Part shown: one piece after another, positions 53,842 through 62,923 of the stretch
How the letters are laid out: each line of letters begins with the position of its first letter
Numbering within the stretch: the first letter of the stretch is position 1
Source: Pelagicoccus albus
Lineage (GTDB): Bacteria; Verrucomicrobiota; Verrucomicrobiia; Opitutales; Opitutaceae
DNA length: 64,000 nucleotides
Reading direction: 5' to 3'
Assembly (NCBI RefSeq): GCF_014230145.1
Contig: NZ_JACHVC010000012.1
Span: 749,001 to 813,000, forward strand
Position numbers and translations under genes: made by a program
The notes under the pieces: generated by a model
What the model saw: only the letters and a program-made list of their open reading frames with translations
Database searches by the model: none
What the model was told of the DNA's origin: nothing

Positions 53842-54330
53842 ATGCAACAAACGATCTACATTGCTCGCCATGCACACGCGTTGGACGAAGCCCCGAGCGA
53901 CGCCCTACGCCCTTTGAGCGAAAAGGGACACAAACAGTGCGCTCGACTGGTCCAAGGCCTGAGGAAAACTAGCCTCCTATCGGTATCTGAAGTCTGGCAC
54001 AGTGGATACCTGCGAGCCGAGCAAACGGCCAGCGCCCTAGCCAACGGACTGGGACTTCCCCTGCCACACCTGCAAAAGGACGGCCTCACCCCCTACGACC
54101 ACCCTCGAAGCATCGCGGAGAAGATCAACCAGACACACGAAAACTTCCTCCTCGCCGGACACGAGCCAAACCTCTCGCACCTTGCCTCTCTGCTTCTATC
54201 CGGCCGCGACGACTTTCAGGCCGTCATCTTCCCCAAAGCATCCATTCTCTGCTTAAGCCGAATGAAGGTGGGCTCTCAAGCAACCCCTTGGCAAATCGAG
54301 TGGCATCTTAACCACAAACACTACAAGTAG
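53842..54330 (+). CDS. sixA: SixA-like phosphohistidine phosphatase
   Basis: A 162-residue histidine-phosphatase-fold protein. The active-site RHA is in YIARHAHALDEAPSDALRPL, with the SixA-type spacing to LSEKGHKQC. The second histidine is in LLAGHEPNLSHLASLLLSG. SixA removes phosphate from histidine on Hpt or EI-Ntr domains, so a relay target such as the Hpt protein at 29177-29554 is possible; this link is inference. It lies 10 bases after oleD and 10 before the next gene. Confidence 0.88.
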   Translation: MQQTIYIARHAHALDEAPSDALRPLSEKGHKQCARLVQGLRKTSLLSVSEVWHSGYLRAEQTASALANGLGLPLPHLQKDGLTPYDHPRSIAEKINQTHENFLLAGHEPNLSHLASLLLSGRDDFQAVIFPKASILCLSRMKVGSQATPWQIEWHLNHKHYK

Positions 54331-54340
54331 CGTTCGACTT

Positions 54341-55258
54341 ATGAAGATCCTTCTCACCGGCGCATCTGGCCTATTAGGAGCATCCTTTGCCGCGGCTGCC
54401 CAGCGCCGAGGTCACCACGTCGTGGGCATCGTCGGAGCATACTCAGGCAAAATTCCCGGAGTCGCTCTAACCAAGACGCTGGACTTAACCCAGCTCGATC
54501 AGTTGGAAGCCTTCGCCCTGGAGCTGTTTCCCGACGCCATCGTCAACTGTGCCGCGATTTCAGAGCCCAAGGATTGTGAAGCGGACCCGCAAGGCTCTCG
54601 CCTGCTAAATGTGGCCTTGCCAGAAAAACTCGCCCTGCTCTCACGGCACCTTTTTGCCACCTTAATCCACATTTCCTCCGAGCAGGTATTCGACGGGACA
54701 CAAGAGCTATACTTCCGCGACTCTCCTACGTCCCCAACCAACGAATACGCACGCCAAAAAAGGGAATCGGAAGAAGCGGTGCATTCCATTTGCGCCGAAT
54801 TCGCCACCACGCTGCGACTTCCCCTCCTTATGGGCAACAGCCTTGGCAGGGATCGCAGCATGCATGAGAGACTTTTCGCCGCCTGGTCCCAAGGCCAACA
54901 GACGCCACTCTTCACGGATGAAATCCGCCAGCCGTGCCACGTCGAAAACATCGCCTCGGTCATGGTGGAGCTTTGCGAACGCTCGGACCTCAAGGGCGTT
55001 TATCACTGGGCTGGAGAAAAGAGCCTTTCCCGTTTCGAAATGGGTCAGCGAATCGTGAGGCATTTCGGATTGCCGGAAGACTTGATCATCGCCGCACAAC
55101 GCGGGGACGACCCAAGATTCGCCCACCGGCAAGCCCGACTGGTCTTCGACCTCACTCCCCTTGCCAGTAAACTGAAAACCCAACCACCCTGTTTCTCCGA
55201 CCAACTCGATACCTTGATCGTCCCCAGGAACGCTCAGGCTTGGTACCATTCCATCTGA
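54341..55258 (+). CDS. RmlD-like sugar-nucleotide reductase
   Basis: A 305-residue short-chain dehydrogenase of the dTDP-4-dehydrorhamnose reductase type. The opening MKILLTGASGLLGASFAAAA is the cofactor loop, IVNCAAISEPKDCEADP is the typical second block, and the Tyr-x3-Lys dyad falls in TNEYARQKRESEE. ISSEQVFDGT matches the STDYVFDG motif of RmlD. The rest of the rhamnose pathway is not here, so it may serve another sugar. It is third in the oleD - sixA unit. Confidence 0.85.
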   Translation: MKILLTGASGLLGASFAAAAQRRGHHVVGIVGAYSGKIPGVALTKTLDLTQLDQLEAFALELFPDAIVNCAAISEPKDCEADPQGSRLLNVALPEKLALLSRHLFATLIHISSEQVFDGTQELYFRDSPTSPTNEYARQKRESEEAVHSICAEFATTLRLPLLMGNSLGRDRSMHERLFAAWSQGQQTPLFTDEIRQPCHVENIASVMVELCERSDLKGVYHWAGEKSLSRFEMGQRIVRHFGLPEDLIIAAQRGDDPRFAHRQARLVFDLTPLASKLKTQPPCFSDQLDTLIVPRNAQAWYHSI

Positions 55259-55338
55259 GAAAAGCCTTCCAATTGTCGCGGCTGTGCCGACCCAAGCATT
55301 GACCTGACAGAAGTTTGCACAACTGTAGCTGCAAACAA

Positions 55339-56040
55339 ATGGCGCACTCCTTTCACATCCTTCCCGACAACACTGGTTCAGCCGCCCAGCACATGGCATT
55401 CGATTCCTTGCTTCTGCAACGCTACCAGCCCGCAGACGCCATTCGTTTTCGCCACTACGAGTGGGTGCGCAACGCCTACACCTTCGGACTGAGCCAGCGC
55501 TATTCCTACATCACCTCCGAAGTCTCAGATCATAGCGCCGAGATCGTAAGACGCCCCACTGGAGGCGGTCTTGTAGACCATACCGCCGATTGGACCTACA
55601 CCCTCGTCATCCCCTCCAGCCACCCCTTTTCAAAAGGCCAACCGGTCGATAGCTATCGAGACGTACATCAGTGCATGATCGATGCTCTGGCCCTGCAAGG
55701 CGTCGAAGCTGAATTTAATCTCACTCCTCCAAGCCAGTCTACACCAAGCGTTTGCTTCAACAAGGCTGAGCTCTACGACGTCGTTTTGACGAACCTTCCC
55801 AGCAAAGTCGCTGGCGCCGCGCAAAAGCGATCCAAGGCGGGCTATATGCTGCAGGGCTCTATCTGGAAACCGCTAGCCAGCAGAGTAGACTGGGAGCAGT
55901 TCGCTACAGACTTCACGGCCTCTCTGGCCAAACTTCTGAATGCTGAGATTGAATACGTGAGCTCTCCCTCCTGGAACCCCGAGGAGGAAGACGCTCTTGC
56001 CGACCAATTTGATTCCGAAAATTGGAATCAACGCCGGTAA
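55339..56040 (+). CDS. Lipoate/octanoyl transferase-like (LipM-type) protein
   Basis: A 233-residue member of the biotin/lipoate protein ligase fold. The block EIVRRPTGGGLVDH is the ligase/transferase signature, and K156 lies in LPSKVAGAAQKRSKAGYMLQ. A cysteine, C139 in PSVCFNKAELYDVV, sits where LipM octanoyltransferases carry their catalytic Cys. The usual LQHGSI is LQGSI here, missing the His. No C-terminal accessory domain of LplA is present. ATG at 55339 is chosen over an upstream in-frame codon. It is the last gene of the oleD unit, 80 bases after the RmlD-like gene. Confidence 0.82.
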   Translation: MAHSFHILPDNTGSAAQHMAFDSLLLQRYQPADAIRFRHYEWVRNAYTFGLSQRYSYITSEVSDHSAEIVRRPTGGGLVDHTADWTYTLVIPSSHPFSKGQPVDSYRDVHQCMIDALALQGVEAEFNLTPPSQSTPSVCFNKAELYDVVLTNLPSKVAGAAQKRSKAGYMLQGSIWKPLASRVDWEQFATDFTASLAKLLNAEIEYVSSPSWNPEEEDALADQFDSENWNQRR

Positions 56041-56336
56041 AGGTTACCATACCGTAGTAGCCGCTCGGATACAGAGACTCTTAATTGAGCTAAACAACTC
56101 CTTTAGCCAATCCGAAGCCCACTCGCACAGAGCGAGAAAATCTCCCGCTCCCAGACACTCGGGCCGAGTAAAACTCCCGTAAAACGCCCTCGAGCGTCAG
56201 GAAAGGTTTCCGCCTAAGGTGGAGGGATTCTGACAGGAAACGCTATCTACAATCTGGCGCTGTACACATAGGGCTGGACTCCGAAGCATAAAAATGGACC
56301 CTTGGCATCCTCTCCGTGATTCGGAATCCTCCCTCT
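56041..56336. other. Intergenic region before the SNF2 helicase gene
   Basis: About 296 bases. I see no coding frame with protein-like content, no T-run terminator and no confident promoter. A weak TCCGCCT/AGGTGGA inverted repeat is near 56207-56222. Confidence 0.4.
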
Positions 56337-59300
56337 ATGGCTCCAGACGAAAGCAGTTCTTGGAAATCAAAGCTCGAAGAAAGCCTTGGCCGCTCCTTCA
56401 CTTCTGGCGAAAGGCAACAGCTGAACGCCATCAGCGAGCTCGCTGAAGAATTCGAGTGGAGAGAGGCTCTCTACGCGAAAGATTTAGAAGCCTTCGATCC
56501 TGAAATAAAACTTAAGGTTCAGGATCCCACCAAACCTATTAGTGACGGCATCTGGGTCGAGAAGCCGGAAACTGAGCTGGAGATCCTTCAGTACGTAGCC
56601 TTCTTGCTGCAGCGTTACGAGTCACCGGTTCCAACATTTCTGTCGTCTCTGGTGGATACCACCGAAATCGAACAAGCCCTCATACAACGGGCTCGCCTGA
56701 AGGAAACCAGACTTTGGAAAAATCGCTTGGGAAACTTATCCCAGCGAAAATATGTCACCCCAGCCTCCACTTTGGAGATACGCCTCAAGCTCTACGGAAA
56801 GGCTCTCAAATGGGAGGGCCGCCACGCGGATGACGCCCCCTACCAAACCATTACCGCCAAGGATTTCGGACAATGGCTTTCGAGGGATTACGGTTTCCTA
56901 GAGCGCTTTGCTCCCCATAGCCTTACCCTTTGCGCTCTCTTCCAAGAGTATTACAAATCTACGCAGCGAGCTCGCATCGATCTAGACCGACCCGAGGATT
57001 GCTCCTTTCTCAATACGCTCCTCCACCACCCGATCACTCGGGAGCAAATCGTAGGCTCAAACAACAAGCCTTTCGAAGTATCCGAACTATCATTACGATG
57101 GACCGGCGTGCAAAACGGAATCGGAGACGATGGTTGCTACGTCCTGCAACTTGAACTCGACGACGGTGCCCCGGCCCCGTTTCCCTTGATCTACTTGGCT
57201 GGAGAAAAGCCGCTCTATCTTTGCGGGGACACGCTCTACTATGGGCCTCCCTTACTTCGCCCCAATGAGCGACCCAACAAGCTATTTACCATCCCTGCCC
57301 CGGCCCTCGAAGCGCCAGAGGGGCTTCTCTTTCTGAGAAACCACGGCTTGCCGCTGCCAGCCAGCGTGGGAGAAGGCATCGTCTGCATCCCGATGCAAGC
57401 TCGCCTCTATTGCCAAGTCAGAAAGAACGAAGGCGAATGGAGCAAAAAGACATTTCTCGATTGCCGACTCTACTCCGTTTCCCCCGATCAGGAATTCTGG
57501 TTTTGCCTCACGAGTGATGGCTGGAAGCCCGCAGGCAATCCGGAAACAAAAAGCGATCCGACTTCTCCTCCCGAAAAAACACTCTTTGAACATCCTCCCA
57601 GCGACTACGTTCCCGAAGTCTTGGAAGCCTTCGAATTAGAAGAAGACGAGGATGAGGAGGGCCTCTGGGCCCGCACCATCGAACCGGGATTCGCTAGAGA
57701 ATTCATAAGTTGGATACACGAAATCCCAGACGATATACAACTCGTTCCCGACGATGAGCTCGACACCCTAGTCGACGGACGTCCCGCAGGAAGATACGCT
57801 CTTGGCGTCTCCCAAGACGACAACACGGATTGGTTTAACCTGAAGCTCAACCCGCAATTTTCCGACACTACGCTCACCGAGGAGGAGCAAAAGATAGTCA
57901 TGCGGGCCCGCGGAGAATACACCTACATTCCCGGAAAAGGATGGAAGCGATTCGAGAGCGAAGTCGTCGATAGCGACAAACAGCTTCTCGACTCCATGGG
58001 GATTAATTTCGACGAAGCCGGCAGCGGGCAGCATTCATTGCATACCCTGCAATTGGCGGATGAAAAGCTGGAGGAAACCGCATTTGATGAAATGCGCGAT
58101 TCCATTCGCAAACGCTCCAAAGAGCTCACCGCCAAAACCGCTACCGCGGTACCCAAAGGCATCAATTCCGAACTCCGCCCCTACCAAGTCGAGGGTTTCA
58201 AGTTTTTGGCCTATCTGGCCCATAATAACTTCGGCGGCGTACTAGCCGACGACATGGGTCTGGGTAAAACCCTGCAAACCTTGACCTTTCTCACTTGGCT
58301 TAAGCTAAACCGTCCCGCAGACGAACCCTTTGCCTGCCTCGTGGTTTGTCCGAAATCGGTCATGCATGTGTGGCAGAAGGAAGTGGAAATCCATTCTAGC
58401 CTGCTGAAAATCTCGATCTTCGACTCCGAGGTTCATACGGCCGCAGGATGGCAATTGGATGGCTCCGATATCCTGGTAGCGAACTACTCGCAGATGCGGA
58501 TACGCAAGGATATCTTCCACAACATAAATTGGACCGTCACCATTCTGGACGAAGCCCAATACATAAAAAATCCGAGCTCGCAGACCGCAAAGGTCGCTCG
58601 GGAACTGAAGTCCGAACACCGTATCGCTCTCACGGGTACACCCGTCGAAAACAAAGCAACTGACCTTTGGTCCATTTTTTCCTACGCCCTGCCCGGCTTG
58701 CTGGGTAGCAAGTCGTCCTTCTCGAAGCACTACAAAGAGAATGACCCACAGACCCCTGCCCGCCTTGCCTCCCGCGTGAGCCACTTCATGATTCGTAGGA
58801 GCAAAAAACAAGTGGCCACGGATCTCCCGGACCGTATCGAAGAATCCCTGGTTTGCCAAATGGAAGGCGAGCAAAAGGATCTCTACCTCGCGGAATTGAA
58901 GCTCACCCAAGAGAAAGTCCTCGGGATAGACAGCAAATCAGCCTTCGCCAAGGAGCGTTTCAACATCCTCGCTTCCCTATTACGACTACGCCAAATCTGC
59001 TGCCACCCAGCATTGATTAGTAGCGAATACAAATCAGTGAAAAGCGCCAAGCTCGAGGGCCTCCTTGATCTCGTTTCCGAGCTGCAAGAGGAGGGACACA
59101 AGGTACTCATCTTCTCCCAATTCGTGGAGATGCTGAAAATCATCGCCGAAGCCCTGGACGGAATTGGCTGCAAACACCTAACGCTTACCGGACAAACTCG
59201 AGATCGGGAGCAGTTGGTTGACCAGTTCCAAAACGACGACTCGATCACCGCATTTCTGCTTTCCCTCAGAGCGGCGGGTTCCGGTCTCAATCTTACCTCT

Positions 59301-59549
59301 GCGAGCTATGTCGTCCTGTACGATCCTTGGTGGAACCCTGCTGTCGAGGCTCAGGCAATCGACCGAACCCACCGTATCGGCCAAAAGAATACCGTAAACG
59401 CTTACCGCCTCATCGCGAAGGATTCAGTGGAGCAGAAGATCCAAAGTCTTCAGCTGAGAAAAGAAACCTTAGCGAACGAAATTGTCCGAGAAGAAGCCCT
59501 TTCCGATATCCTAGACTTGGATAATCTGAAACACGTCCTCAGCCAGTAG
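56337..59549 (+). CDS. SNF2-family DEAD/DEAH-like helicase
   Basis: A 1070-residue Snf2 ATPase. The N-terminal ~590 residues have no named domain but include acidic stretches (FELEEDEDEEGLW). The motor starts near 620: GVLADDMGLGKTLQTLTFL (Walker A), ILDEAQYIKNPSS (DEAQ box), IALTGTPVENK, ILIFSQF-type motif IV and LRAAGSGLNLTSASYVVLYD, then WWNPAVEAQAIDRTHRIGQ. These proteins remodel protein-DNA complexes, for example RNA polymerase in the RapA/HepA group. ATG at 56337 is chosen; a GTG at 56316 would add seven residues. It stands alone. Confidence 0.93.
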   Translation: MAPDESSSWKSKLEESLGRSFTSGERQQLNAISELAEEFEWREALYAKDLEAFDPEIKLKVQDPTKPISDGIWVEKPETELEILQYVAFLLQRYESPVPTFLSSLVDTTEIEQALIQRARLKETRLWKNRLGNLSQRKYVTPASTLEIRLKLYGKALKWEGRHADDAPYQTITAKDFGQWLSRDYGFLERFAPHSLTLCALFQEYYKSTQRARIDLDRPEDCSFLNTLLHHPITREQIVGSNNKPFEVSELSLRWTGVQNGIGDDGCYVLQLELDDGAPAPFPLIYLAGEKPLYLCGDTLYYGPPLLRPNERPNKLFTIPAPALEAPEGLLFLRNHGLPLPASVGEGIVCIPMQARLYCQVRKNEGEWSKKTFLDCRLYSVSPDQEFWFCLTSDGWKPAGNPETKSDPTSPPEKTLFEHPPSDYVPEVLEAFELEEDEDEEGLWARTIEPGFAREFISWIHEIPDDIQLVPDDELDTLVDGRPAGRYALGVSQDDNTDWFNLKLNPQFSDTTLTEEEQKIVMRARGEYTYIPGKGWKRFESEVVDSDKQLLDSMGINFDEAGSGQHSLHTLQLADEKLEETAFDEMRDSIRKRSKELTAKTATAVPKGINSELRPYQVEGFKFLAYLAHNNFGGVLADDMGLGKTLQTLTFLTWLKLNRPADEPFACLVVCPKSVMHVWQKEVEIHSSLLKISIFDSEVHTAAGWQLDGSDILVANYSQMRIRKDIFHNINWTVTILDEAQYIKNPSSQTAKVARELKSEHRIALTGTPVENKATDLWSIFSYALPGLLGSKSSFSKHYKENDPQTPARLASRVSHFMIRRSKKQVATDLPDRIEESLVCQMEGEQKDLYLAELKLTQEKVLGIDSKSAFAKERFNILASLLRLRQICCHPALISSEYKSVKSAKLEGLLDLVSELQEEGHKVLIFSQFVEMLKIIAEALDGIGCKHLTLTGQTRDREQLVDQFQNDDSITAFLLSLRAAGSGLNLTSASYVVLYDPWWNPAVEAQAIDRTHRIGQKNTVNAYRLIAKDSVEQKIQSLQLRKETLANEIVREEALSDILDLDNLKHVLSQ

Positions 59550-59566
59550 GACCTCAGCGTTGAGCC

Positions 59567-59851
59567 TCAATCCTCGTCGCGATAATCAGCCATCAACTCG
59601 CTGATGTAGGACTTGCTGCGCTCTCTTTCCCGGTAAGTGTCCAAGCTACTTTCGGAGCCACGCGTGATCAAATAGTCAGGCGGTGTCTGACCATAAAAGC
59701 TCCACAGTGCCAAAGCGATTAAGCGAGGTAGGTAACAGCTTATGCCTACCAAGTCTTCCCCCACTCTTAGTTTTTCGGTGTGGGAGAGGTTTCGTAGCCC
59801 CACCCATTCAATCTTTTTGGCGAGGTCTCTGGCAGTAGTCGTATCGGTCAT
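59567..59851 (-). CDS. Small unknown protein
   Basis: A 94-residue protein, start MTDTTTARDLAKKIEWVGLR. One hydrophobic stretch (LPRLIALALWSFYG, about 40-53) could be a membrane or buried helix. The C-terminus is charged (YRERERSKSYISELMADYRD). The in-frame extension upstream to 59911 is poor in protein character and rejected. No family recognised; it lies between convergent SNF2 and upstream M16 genes on the minus strand. Confidence 0.6.
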   Translation of the reverse strand: MTDTTTARDLAKKIEWVGLRNLSHTEKLRVGEDLVGISCYLPRLIALALWSFYGQTPPDYLITRGSESSLDTYRERERSKSYISELMADYRDED

Positions 59852-59976
59852 CAAACGGTGGGAATGTGGGGAAGGAAATCGAGCGAAAATGCTTCCCATA
59901 CCATAGCGCAAAAGAGCCGAACGTCACACCCTATCGAAATATAAGGAGACGCCTTAGACGTCTTGCCAAGAAACCC

Positions 59977-62805
59977 CTACTCCGCGTACTCGGGACGCAA
60001 ATACGCGACCAAGAGGTTGTTCATATCGAAATACTTCCGAGCTGCATCTCGAGCCGCCAGCGGATCAAAGGAACGTACCATTTCCTCGAAACTGAGGATT
60101 TCAGAAAAGTCCCTGCCTTCTGCAGACATACCTAACAAATTGCGAAGCCAGAATCCGTTATCTTTCACGCCACGCTCGTGCTCACGGATGTGAAGTTCCT
60201 TCACCTTTTGCACGTTTTCCGCGCGGGGGCCATTCTCCTGAAGCGACAAGATCTCCATCAGACCCAACCTGACGAGAGTCTCTGCGTTTCCTGGATCGCA
60301 GGTAAATCCAAATCCAGTCGAATAAGAACCAGCGGGTAAGCGGCCCAGCGCTCCAAACACGCTCACTCCATAGACTCCTCCGTTATCTTCGCGCAGCACC
60401 TCGCGCATGCGAATGTTCAGGAGCCCGCGGGCAAAGGCCAAGGCATAGCGTTCTTCTGGAGACCATTCCGCCTCTCCATTGAAATACACTCTGGCAGAAG
60501 TCTTTTCTTCTAAGCCCTTCTTGATGTCGACCGACAAGCGACCGGATTTTGGCCGGTCCCCCAGATCGCGAGCTTTCTCAGGCTCTTTATCCCGTGTCGG
60601 CAAGCTGGCTAGGTAGGTCTTCACCTGCTCGCGAAAGGAATCGAGCTCGATGGAACCCACAAATACAAAAACGAAATCTCCCGCGTTCTGGAATCTATCC
60701 TTGAATATCTCCAAGGATAGACGGGCATCCATTTCGTCCAGCCTATCTAAATCCAAAGGCTGATGGCGGGGATGATCCCCGTAGAACGCCTCTTCGATTG
60801 CATCCTGAAAGACCGCTCCGGGCGACTTGCTTCGATTCGCCACCACCTCAGACAAGCGATTCTTGATGGATTCGTAGGCTTTAGGCAAATCCGCTTCGTT
60901 CGGCTGTGTGATCTGCAGATAGACTAACTTGAAAAACTCTTCCAAATCCTGAGGGGAGCTCGACCCACCAAGAGTCTCCGTGTTGGAGCCAATTCCAGGC
61001 GAAAGCCGCACAGCCTTACCCGCTAGCTTTTTTTCGAGCTGTATGGTGCTGAAGGGTCCGATTCCAGCCTCGCCCAACAGCATCGTGGCAGTCATGGCGG
61101 GCACGTATTCATCGTCCGCCACCATGCTATACCCTCCCTCGCTGTAGGCCGACATGAGAACTTGGTCGTTCTTGAACGAGGTTGGCTTCACAATTACGCG
61201 AGCCCCATTGGATAGCGTCCAATCGTAAACATCCACATCCTCGTGGTAGATTTCCGCGACAATGTCTCCCGGTTCCGGAATCTCCTTAAGCAAGGGCTCA
61301 TCCGAAACATCGTCCACATACTCTCCCAAATCCTTGGTCCAGCCTTCTTCAAAAATCGCGAGCAACTCTTCCTCGGACGGCAGATCGTAGCCTTCCGCCT
61401 CGGGAGCAGTAAACAAGATCACTCGATTGTGGTGGTTTCGAAACGCTTCACCTACCTCGTTCACTTCATCAACATCCAACCCAGTCAAAAACGCCCGCGT
61501 CATGTCGCGTTCCAAGGCGATCCCGGGAATCGGCTCATCCACCGTAAACGCTCGGGTATACTCAGCCGCAAAAACCGAGGAAGGCGTATTTTCGCGCTCT
61601 TCATAGGCGCGATCCATCCGACGAATCATATCCGCCGTCACGCGAGACAGCTCGCCTTCGCTGAAGCCCGTTTCGCTCGCTCTTGCCACTTCCGCAGCAA
61701 GGTACTGCAACCCTTCTTCCACTTTGCCCTGCATGAGGTTGGCCGACATCACGTAAGCTCGTTTCTCCCTTCCGAGTCCCGTACTGCCGACGCTCGCGCT
61801 GATGTAAGGCGGAGTCGCCTCGAGGGTACGCTCTCCCAGTCTTCGATTAAGCAAGGAAAAGTAGATTCGCTCAATCAAGTGACGACGGTAGTCGGTTGCC
61901 GTTTCGTCGCCATCCTTGTCTAGTTTCAAATAAACGACCGCGGACATGCTAGTGATCTCCGGATCAGAAATGATGGAAGATAGCGTCTGATCGTGGTCTG
62001 GGACTTCGTAATTCAGTCTCTCGGGGGCATCCTCAGGATTTTCCAATCGGGAAAAACGAGAGATAATCTGACGCTCCATTTCGTCCCCATCAAAATCTCC
62101 CACCGCGATCACCGCCATGAGGTCTGGACGGTACCATTTCTCGTAAAAGTCGACGAACCTCTCCGCCGGAGCATTCTGCACGACAAACATTGAACCGATC
62201 GGAAGCCGCTTCGCGTAGCGGGAGTTGAAGTAGACGAGCGGATATTGCTGGTCCCTGATCCGCTGCGACGCTCCTTGCCCAGACCGCCACTCCTCAACGA
62301 TGACTCCTCTTTCCGCTTCGATCTCGAAAGGGTCTAGCGAGATGGCATCCGCCCAATCTTCGAGGATCAGGAAGGCCTTGTCCTTCACTTCCTCGTCATC
62401 CCAAGGCACTTCGAGTTTATAGATTGTTTGGTCGAAGGAAGTGCTGGCATTGAGGTGCTGGCCAAATCGCATCCCAATCGATTCCAGAAAGTTAACGAGC
62501 TCCTGCTTCTCAAAATGCTTGGTACCATTGAAGGCCATGTGCTCCAGGAAGTGAGCGATACCTCTTTGGTCGTCTTCTTCCTGCAGGGAACCGGCATTCA
62601 CCACGAGTCGCAAGGAGACTCGATTTTCCGGTTCCGAATTCTCTCGGATGTAATACCGGAGGCCGTTTGCCAATTCTCCAACCCGGACATCCGGATCCAC
62701 TGGCAAGGGTGAATTTAAGTCGAAGTCCTCGGGCAGCTGCGCCTTGGCTGCCGTGAGCAGAGCGATGAAAAGGGAGAAGAATACGAGTGGTTTGAAAAAC
62801 GACAT
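59977..62805 (-). CDS. Active M16-family zinc metallopeptidase
   Basis: A 942-residue periplasmic peptidase of the M16B/pitrilysin type. ATG at 62805 opens a signal peptide (MSFFKPLVFFSLFIALLTAA, then KA). The zinc motif H85-FLE-H89 is in GIAHFLEHMAFNGTKHFEKQ, and the third ligand is in EIEAERGVIVEEW (about E165). The rest has three further M16 modules, the last including GSIELDSFREQVKTYLASLP. It probably degrades peptides in the periplasm. It is divergent from the COG0523 gene with 118 bases between starts. The inactive paralogue is at 48750-51554. Confidence 0.94.
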   Translation of the reverse strand: MSFFKPLVFFSLFIALLTAAKAQLPEDFDLNSPLPVDPDVRVGELANGLRYYIRENSEPENRVSLRLVVNAGSLQEEDDQRGIAHFLEHMAFNGTKHFEKQELVNFLESIGMRFGQHLNASTSFDQTIYKLEVPWDDEEVKDKAFLILEDWADAISLDPFEIEAERGVIVEEWRSGQGASQRIRDQQYPLVYFNSRYAKRLPIGSMFVVQNAPAERFVDFYEKWYRPDLMAVIAVGDFDGDEMERQIISRFSRLENPEDAPERLNYEVPDHDQTLSSIISDPEITSMSAVVYLKLDKDGDETATDYRRHLIERIYFSLLNRRLGERTLEATPPYISASVGSTGLGREKRAYVMSANLMQGKVEEGLQYLAAEVARASETGFSEGELSRVTADMIRRMDRAYEERENTPSSVFAAEYTRAFTVDEPIPGIALERDMTRAFLTGLDVDEVNEVGEAFRNHHNRVILFTAPEAEGYDLPSEEELLAIFEEGWTKDLGEYVDDVSDEPLLKEIPEPGDIVAEIYHEDVDVYDWTLSNGARVIVKPTSFKNDQVLMSAYSEGGYSMVADDEYVPAMTATMLLGEAGIGPFSTIQLEKKLAGKAVRLSPGIGSNTETLGGSSSPQDLEEFFKLVYLQITQPNEADLPKAYESIKNRLSEVVANRSKSPGAVFQDAIEEAFYGDHPRHQPLDLDRLDEMDARLSLEIFKDRFQNAGDFVFVFVGSIELDSFREQVKTYLASLPTRDKEPEKARDLGDRPKSGRLSVDIKKGLEEKTSARVYFNGEAEWSPEERYALAFARGLLNIRMREVLREDNGGVYGVSVFGALGRLPAGSYSTGFGFTCDPGNAETLVRLGLMEILSLQENGPRAENVQKVKELHIREHERGVKDNGFWLRNLLGMSAEGRDFSEILSFEEMVRSFDPLAARDAARKYFDMNNLLVAYLRPEYAE

Positions 62806-62923
62806 CAGCAATTTAAAGGGGATAATCAAACAACCCTTGTGCTAGAAAACAGATTTAGCAATTCGTTCCTCCCAAGGAACAAAACCTTCCCTTTCCTGCC
62901 GCCGGTCCTAAAAACAGATCCTC

